This document shows, piece after piece, positions 59,286-64,000 of a DNA stretch of 64,000 nt. The notes below the pieces were generated by a model, which had not been told where the DNA came from, searched no databases, and saw only the letters and a program-made list of their open reading frames with translations. How positions within the stretch are numbered: the first letter of the stretch is position 1; each line of letters opens with the position of its first letter. Made by a program: the position numbers and the translations under genes. This DNA comes from Parvibacter caecicola (lineage in GTDB: Bacteria; Actinomycetota; Coriobacteriia; Coriobacteriales; Eggerthellaceae): NCBI RefSeq assembly GCF_003725335.1, contig NZ_QIBY01000012.1, positions 1 to 64,000 on the forward strand. Direction: 5' to 3'.

Positions 59286-61464
59286 GGCGACCCCCTTCCC
59301 TCAAGGCCCCCAGTTTTTGCAACATCACAGGAACGTTCAGCGGTTTCGCCAGGAAGTCGTCCATGCCGGCTTCCAGCGCCCGCGCCCGATCTTCGGCGAA
59401 GGTGGAGGCGGTACAGGCAAAGATGGTCACCGCGGCCGCGTCGGGGCGCGGCAGCGCGCGAATGGCGCGGGCGGCATCGTAGCCGTCCATCACCGGCATC
59501 TGGGCATCCATCAGCACCGCCAAGAAATGCCCCTCCGACGAAGCGGCGAAGGCTTCCAGCGCCGCCTGGCCGTTTTCGGCCGCGGTCACCGCATAGCCCT
59601 CCTCGGAAAGGATGCTGGTGAGGATCTCGGTGTTCAGCTCGTTGTCCTCTGCCACCAAAACGGCGAAGGGGCGGTCCCCGGCCGGTGCCTTTTCCACCTG
59701 CGGCGCGGCCCCCTCATCCAGCCGGCCGTCCCCCGCCTCTAAAGCCTGCGCCACTGCCGCGGCTCCCGCCTCCTGCAAGCGAACCACCCCGGCAGGGGCC
59801 ACGGCCAAGGGAATGCTCACGGAAAAGCGCGACCCCTTCCCCACCTCGCTTTCCACCGAGATGGTGCCGCCCATCTGGCAGGTGAGCAGCTGACTGATGG
59901 CCATGCCCAGCCCCGTGCCCTTCTGGCTCTCGCTGGTGGTGTGGCGCTCTTGGGAAAACGTGTCGAAGATGCGCTTTTGGAACTCCGCCGTCATACCGCA
60001 GCCGGTGTCGGATATGGCGATGTCGCAGCGCACTTTGCCGTCGGGGCCCTCAGCTTGCGAAGCCTCGAAAGTGATGGAGCCTCCTTCCGGCGTGAACTTC
60101 ACCGCATTGGAGAGGATGTTCACGAATACCTGGCTGATGCGCACCTCGTCCCCCACCAGCCACGGATGGGGCAGGCTGCGATGCAGATGGAAGCGGATGC
60201 CCTTTTCATCCATGGCCTCCCGCTGCATGTCGCAAACGTCCCCAATGGCAGCGGCCAGGTTAAAGGGAGCCTCCGCCAGCTCCACCTTGCCCGCCTGCAG
60301 CTTCGATACGTCCAGGATGTCGTTCACCAAAGACAGCAGGTAGTTCACCGACTTGCCCAGCTTGCGCACGTAGCCCTCCATGGCCGCCTCGTCGCCCAGA
60401 TGGCGCTCCATCAGGTGGTTCAATCCGATGATACCGTTCAAGGGCGTGCGAATCTCGTGGCTCATATTGGACAGGAACTCCGTGCGGGCGCTGGCCTCGG
60501 CCTGGGCCTGCACCGAACGCTTCATATAGCGGAACAGCACCAGCATCATCGCCGCAAGCGCCAGCACCACCGCCGCCAACATGCCAGCAGTCATGGTGAC
60601 GAACGGGGCAACACGGCGGTCGAACACCTCCATGGGCACGGCCATGATAAACGACCATGCCGTTCCCTCCACCGGCGCGAAGCTGAGCACCAAACGCTCC
60701 CCCGCCCCGTTGGTACAGTACACCACGAAGTTGCGACCATCGGCAATGTTGCGGCGGATGTCGTCCACCGTCACGCCGCCCTCGATGCTGCCCGCCTCCA
60801 GCATGTCGTAGAAATTGTCGCGACCGGCCAGGTCGGTGGCGGCAGAGGACCCCACCACATAATAGCCGCTGCTGTCCACCACACTGGAGACGCCCTTGCC
60901 GCCAAAGCTCTCGATGAGCAGCTGATCGCGAATGCTGGAGAGGTCAGTGCGCCCCAGCAGAGCCACAAACCGCATGTCTCCCAAATCAATCGCGGGAATG
61001 CGGATACCGTACACCAGCGATTCTTTCGTGGTTTCCAGTCGCCCGAGCTCCTCTTCGTAGAGCATCACAAACCGTTCGCGCCCATCGGAAAATAGCTCGT
61101 CGTAGCCATGCTGATCGGCCCCCAGCCGCACCAATGAGCTACTGTACAAATCGCCGTTGTCCGCCAGCAGGTACACAGCGTTGAACAGCGGGGACGACGC
61201 CGCTTCCAGGTTCAGCTGCTCCTGGGCCTCGGCCACCGTTTCCACGTCGTATACTTCCAGCCGGTCGGCCACTGATTCCAAGCGGGCGTAAGAATCCGAA
61301 AGGGAGCCCTCGATGGTTTCCACATCGTGGCGGGAAATCTCATCCATCGAGGTCATGAGATAGTCCGCCACCGTGGCGGACAGCTGCCCCATGTACACGA
61401 AAACCGCCATACCCACAAGCAGGACGGCGGTAGCAAAAACTGCTATGTTCTTTCCTATATTCAA
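59275..61464 (-). CDS. Hybrid sensor histidine kinase with receiver domain
   Basis: A 729-residue protein. TM1 about 8-30 and TM2 about 290-312 enclose a 260-residue extracytoplasmic sensor (dCache-like). Then HisKA with SNMSHEIRTPLNGIIGLNHL, HATPase with NILSNAVKFTPEGG and GTGLGMAISQLL, and a C-terminal receiver VLVAEDNELNTEILTSIL, with phospho-acceptor Asp in AVLMDAQMPVMDGYDA. Paired with the solute-binding lipoprotein gene. The downstream target regulator is not in the window. Confidence 0.92.
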   Translation of the reverse strand: MNIGKNIAVFATAVLLVGMAVFVYMGQLSATVADYLMTSMDEISRHDVETIEGSLSDSYARLESVADRLEVYDVETVAEAQEQLNLEAASSPLFNAVYLLADNGDLYSSSLVRLGADQHGYDELFSDGRERFVMLYEEELGRLETTKESLVYGIRIPAIDLGDMRFVALLGRTDLSSIRDQLLIESFGGKGVSSVVDSSGYYVVGSSAATDLAGRDNFYDMLEAGSIEGGVTVDDIRRNIADGRNFVVYCTNGAGERLVLSFAPVEGTAWSFIMAVPMEVFDRRVAPFVTMTAGMLAAVVLALAAMMLVLFRYMKRSVQAQAEASARTEFLSNMSHEIRTPLNGIIGLNHLMERHLGDEAAMEGYVRKLGKSVNYLLSLVNDILDVSKLQAGKVELAEAPFNLAAAIGDVCDMQREAMDEKGIRFHLHRSLPHPWLVGDEVRISQVFVNILSNAVKFTPEGGSITFEASQAEGPDGKVRCDIAISDTGCGMTAEFQKRIFDTFSQERHTTSESQKGTGLGMAISQLLTCQMGGTISVESEVGKGSRFSVSIPLAVAPAGVVRLQEAGAAAVAQALEAGDGRLDEGAAPQVEKAPAGDRPFAVLVAEDNELNTEILTSILSEEGYAVTAAENGQAALEAFAASSEGHFLAVLMDAQMPVMDGYDAARAIRALPRPDAAAVTIFACTASTFAEDRARALEAGMDDFLAKPLNVPVMLQKLGALREGGRHEQ

Positions 61465-61614
61465 CCCGAATTCCCATGTCGGCAGCGGTGCGCGTCCAGA
61501 AGCCCGCCGTCTCTCTCACTTGCGGCATTTGCCTTACGAAAGCAGTTTACCAAAAAATGGCACTTCCCCCTGCGACGGCACCCCTAAAACCCGCGCGGAC
61601 CGCTGCCGGACAGC

Positions 61615-61644
61615 AAAAAGGGCAGCCCGGATACCGGACTGCCC
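61615..61644 (-). terminator. Terminator of rpsA
   Basis: GGGCAGTCCGG/CCGGGCTGCCC stem with loop TAT and TTTTTG on the minus strand, 28 bp after the rpsA stop. Confidence 0.85.
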
Positions 61645-61671
61645 TCGCATGCGAGATATGCGGTGCCGAAA

Positions 61672-62874
61672 CTACTCGGCGGCCTCTTCGCCCTCCTCGG
61701 GCTTGTCGGCCTTGCGGCGCTTCGGGGCGCGCTCTTCAGCCTGCACCGACTCGTCCACTTCGATCTCGAAGCCCAGCTCTTCGGCGGCGGACTTCATGGA
61801 CAGGGAGATGCGGCGGCGCTCCGGGTTGATCTCCATGACCTTCACCTTCACGTCGTCGCCCGGCTTCACCACTTGCGCCGGGGTGTCGATGTGGCGAGAA
61901 GCCATCTCGGAGATGTGCACCAGGCCCTCGATGGAATCGCCCAGTTCGATGAAGGCGCCGAAGGGCACAACCTTGGTCACCTTGCCATCGACGATGGTGC
62001 CCACGGGGTAAGACTCCACCAGCTTCACCCACGGATCTTCGGTGGTCTGCTTCAGGCCCAGGGAGATGCGCTCGCGGTTCAGGTCCACGTCCAGCACCTC
62101 AACCTCAACCTCGTCGCCCACCTTCACCACTTCGGAGGGGTGGTTCACATGGTTCCATGACAGCTCGGAGATGTGCACCAGGCCGTCGATGCCGCCCAGG
62201 TCCACGAAGGCGCCGAAGTCCACGATGGAGGAAACGGTGCCCTTGAGGCGCATGCCCTTGGTGAGCTTGGACAGGATTTCGGCGCGCTCGTTCTTGCGGC
62301 CCTCCTCCAGCAGCACGCGGCGGGACAGCACCACGTTGTTGCGGTTGCGGTCCATCTCGATGACGCGGGCCTCGATCTCGGTGCCCAGGTACATGTCCAG
62401 ATCCTTCACGCGGCGCAGGTCCACCAAAGAGGCGGGCAGGAAGCCGCGCAGGCCGATGTCCAGGATCAGGCCGCCCTTGACAACTTCGATGACCTCGCCG
62501 GAAACCACTTCGCCGGCCTTGAACTTCTCTTCCACGGAAATCCAGGCGCGCTCGTACTCGGCGCGCTTCTTGGACAGGATCAGACGGCCGTCCTTGTCTT
62601 CCTTCTGCAGCACCAGCGCTTCAATCTTGTCGCCCAGGCTGACGATGTCGGACGGATCGGCGTCCTTGCGGATGGACAGCTCGCGGGCGGGGATGACGCC
62701 CTCGCTCTTGAAGCCGATGTCCACGAGCACCTCGTCATGCTCAAGCTTGACTACCACGCCGTCAACCAGATCGCCTTCGTCGAAGTCGGTGAGCGTGCCG
62801 TCAATCATCTGGTTCATCTGATCATCCGAGATATCGGAAAAATCAATGACTGACGTGTTCTTGATTTCGGTCAA
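61672..62874 (-). CDS. rpsA: 30S ribosomal protein S1
   Basis: A 400-residue protein with four S1 RNA-binding repeats: about 30-100 ([20 protein letters not shown]), 115-180 ([20 protein letters not shown]), 200-270 ([20 protein letters not shown]), 290-355 ([19 protein letters not shown]). The start overlaps no upstream gene and has AAGGGG before it. C-terminal tail basic-acidic. Binds mRNA on the ribosome. Confidence 0.95.
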   Translation of the reverse strand: MTEIKNTSVIDFSDISDDQMNQMIDGTLTDFDEGDLVDGVVVKLEHDEVLVDIGFKSEGVIPARELSIRKDADPSDIVSLGDKIEALVLQKEDKDGRLILSKKRAEYERAWISVEEKFKAGEVVSGEVIEVVKGGLILDIGLRGFLPASLVDLRRVKDLDMYLGTEIEARVIEMDRNRNNVVLSRRVLLEEGRKNERAEILSKLTKGMRLKGTVSSIVDFGAFVDLGGIDGLVHISELSWNHVNHPSEVVKVGDEVEVEVLDVDLNRERISLGLKQTTEDPWVKLVESYPVGTIVDGKVTKVVPFGAFIELGDSIEGLVHISEMASRHIDTPAQVVKPGDDVKVKVMEINPERRRISLSMKSAAEELGFEIEVDESVQAEERAPKRRKADKPEEGEEAAE

Positions 62875-63146
62875 AACGGACCCCTTTCGAACATTACATT
62901 CTGGGGACCCTTCGCCATGATTGATTGAAACGTTTAAGGTACTCGTTTTTACTGACGTCCGTTAGTTCAATAAAACATGTCTCGGGGGCCAACAGATACT
63001 ACGCTTACGGGCTTTTCCCGCAAGTTTTTGCATTGTAGCACGGCCGGCTCCAATTTACAGAGGAACCTTCGACTAATTTGCGAAACATCACAGCAGGCTC
63101 ACGGGCGGAAGAGGCAGTGGCGAAGATGGGCGCAATCGCGTCTCTT

Positions 63147-63230
63147 CGTAGGGCAGGCACTCTATGTCTGCCTGGGCCGAAAGCACGTGCGGGCCGTCCG
63201 CTTAGGCAGAGATAAAATCTCTGCCCTACG
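63147..63230. repeat. Palindromic interspersed repeat, copy 2
   Basis: Starts CGTAGGGCAGGCACTCTATG and ends AAATCTCTGCCCTACG. Partner of 54801-54894. Lies in the 390-bp gap between rpsA and glpK. The remainder of that gap (62880-63140) must hold the rpsA promoter, but I see no clear boxes. Confidence 0.8.
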
Positions 63231-63267
63231 ACAACGCCCCGCAAGTCCATTCGGGCAGAGCCCTTTC

Positions 63268-64000
63268 CTAGGGCCGGTACAGGCAGCGGCCCACTGCCCG
63301 GTTCCAGCGCTCCAGAAGCACCGCGTGGCGGGCGTCCTCCAGCCCGGGATGGTACACGTCGTCGCCGCTGCGCAGCGCCTCCAGCTCGGCGGTGCTTTCC
63401 CAAAAGCCGGTGGCCAGCCCCGCCAGGTAGGCGGCGCCCATGGCGGTGGTCTCGCAGTTCTGGGGCCGGTGCAGCCGGCAGCGCAGCACGTCGGACTGGA
63501 ATTGCATCAGAAAGTCGTTGGCCGAAGCGCCGCCGTCCACGTTCAGCACGCTCAGGGGCAAGGGGGCGTCCGCCTCCATGGCCCGCACCAGGTCGTGCAC
63601 CTGGAAGGCCAGCGCCTCAAGCGCCGCCCGCACGATGTGGGCCGAAGTGGTGCCGCGGGTAAGGCCGCAGATGATGCCGCGGGCGGCGCCGTCCCAGTAC
63701 GGGGCGCCCATGCCGGTGAAGGCGGGCACGATCACCACGCCGCCGTTGTCGGGCACGCTGCGGGCAATGGCCGAGCTCTCGGCCACGTCCTCCAAAAGCC
63801 CCAGCCCGTCGCGGATCCACTGCATGAGGGCGCCCCCCATGAACACGCTGCCCTCCAGGGCGTACTCGGGGCCGGGGGCGCCCGGCGCGCTGGCGGCGAT
63901 GGTGGTGATGAGGTTGTGGGACGAGCGGCACGGGGTGGTGCCGGTGTGCATGAGCAGAAAGCAGCCGGTGCCGTAGGTGTTCTTCGCCTGGCCGGGGCTG
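63268..64000 (-). CDS. glpK: Glycerol kinase, C-terminal part (cut by window edge)
   Basis: The frame is open to the edge and reads NTYGTGCFLLMHTG, then EGSVFMGGALMQWIRDGLGL, PAFTGMGAPYWDGAARGI and NVDGGASANDFLMQFQSDVL, all hallmark segments of the FGGY glycerol-kinase C-lobe (ATP binding). About 244 of roughly 500 residues are present. It phosphorylates glycerol to glycerol-3-phosphate. The stop at 63268 is followed by the repeat. Confidence 0.93.
   Translation of the reverse strand, partial: SPGQAKNTYGTGCFLLMHTGTTPCRSSHNLITTIAASAPGAPGPEYALEGSVFMGGALMQWIRDGLGLLEDVAESSAIARSVPDNGGVVIVPAFTGMGAPYWDGAARGIICGLTRGTTSAHIVRAALEALAFQVHDLVRAMEADAPLPLSVLNVDGGASANDFLMQFQSDVLRCRLHRPQNCETTAMGAAYLAGLATGFWESTAELEALRSGDDVYHPGLEDARHAVLLERWNRAVGRCLYRP

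Overview
The window is GC-rich bacterial chromosome that reads like a Gram-positive anaerobe of the Coriobacteriia, most likely Eggerthellaceae (Eggerthella/Gordonibacter-like). This rests on the arginine deiminase operon, an Fe-S aldo/keto reductase, a MurI-RdgB fusion, a sensor kinase paired with a solute-binding protein, and conjugation genes of the Maff2/PrgI/VirB4 type. The genus is inference; no search was run.

Layout. 1-5100: chromosomal arcA-arcB-arcC (minus strand), a divergent PucR-family regulator and a glutaredoxin-like protein. 5140-45890: one integrated conjugative element (ICE) of about 40.7 kb. Its ends share a 13-bp core lying in the anticodon arm of a tRNA-Gly(TCC) gene. The host gene is cut in two: its 3' half is at 5107-5152 and its 5' half at 45878-45918. 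An intact, diverged tRNA-Gly(TCC) with its own promoter lies just inside the left end, next to the integrase, and probably replaces the broken host gene. 45919-64000: chromosome with an AKR, tRNA-Arg, tRNA-Pro, the MurI-RdgB fusion, a Ser/Thr kinase-FHA operon, an FMN reductase, YbaK, an L,D-transpeptidase, tmRNA, a solute-binding protein with a hybrid kinase, ribosomal protein S1 and the end of glycerol kinase.

ICE modules, left to right: integrase and excisionase-like gene; a complete D-Ala-D-Lac glycopeptide-resistance cluster (vanY-vanH-ligase-vanX, with convergent vanRS downstream); a small HTH regulator; a type IV secretion operon (coupling ATPase, pilin-like protein, PrgI, VirB4, NlpC/P60 hydrolase, TrbL-like channel) ending in a 1,291-residue surface adhesin; a 3.2-kb ABC-transporter/TetR segment bracketed by diverged direct repeats; an AT-rich SRPBCC/MarR pair; the MobC-like/relaxase operon with a candidate oriT; a putative leading region of four genes, all transcribed toward oriT, with three copies of a related hairpin-forming intergenic element; a two-gene AlbA_2-ATPase/HEPN-type Abi_C cassette (likely defence); and replication-initiator-like, parB and parA genes next to the right end.

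How it works together. The element can excise and insert (int/xis, arm-type repeats at both ends), be nicked and pumped out (relaxase, coupling protein, VirB4 channel), bind recipient cells or matrix (adhesin), be maintained (ParAB), and confer vancomycin-type resistance. The strongest candidates for something undescribed are the three structured leading-region elements, which resemble single-stranded-DNA promoters in position and orientation, and the split-and-replace tRNA-Gly integration.
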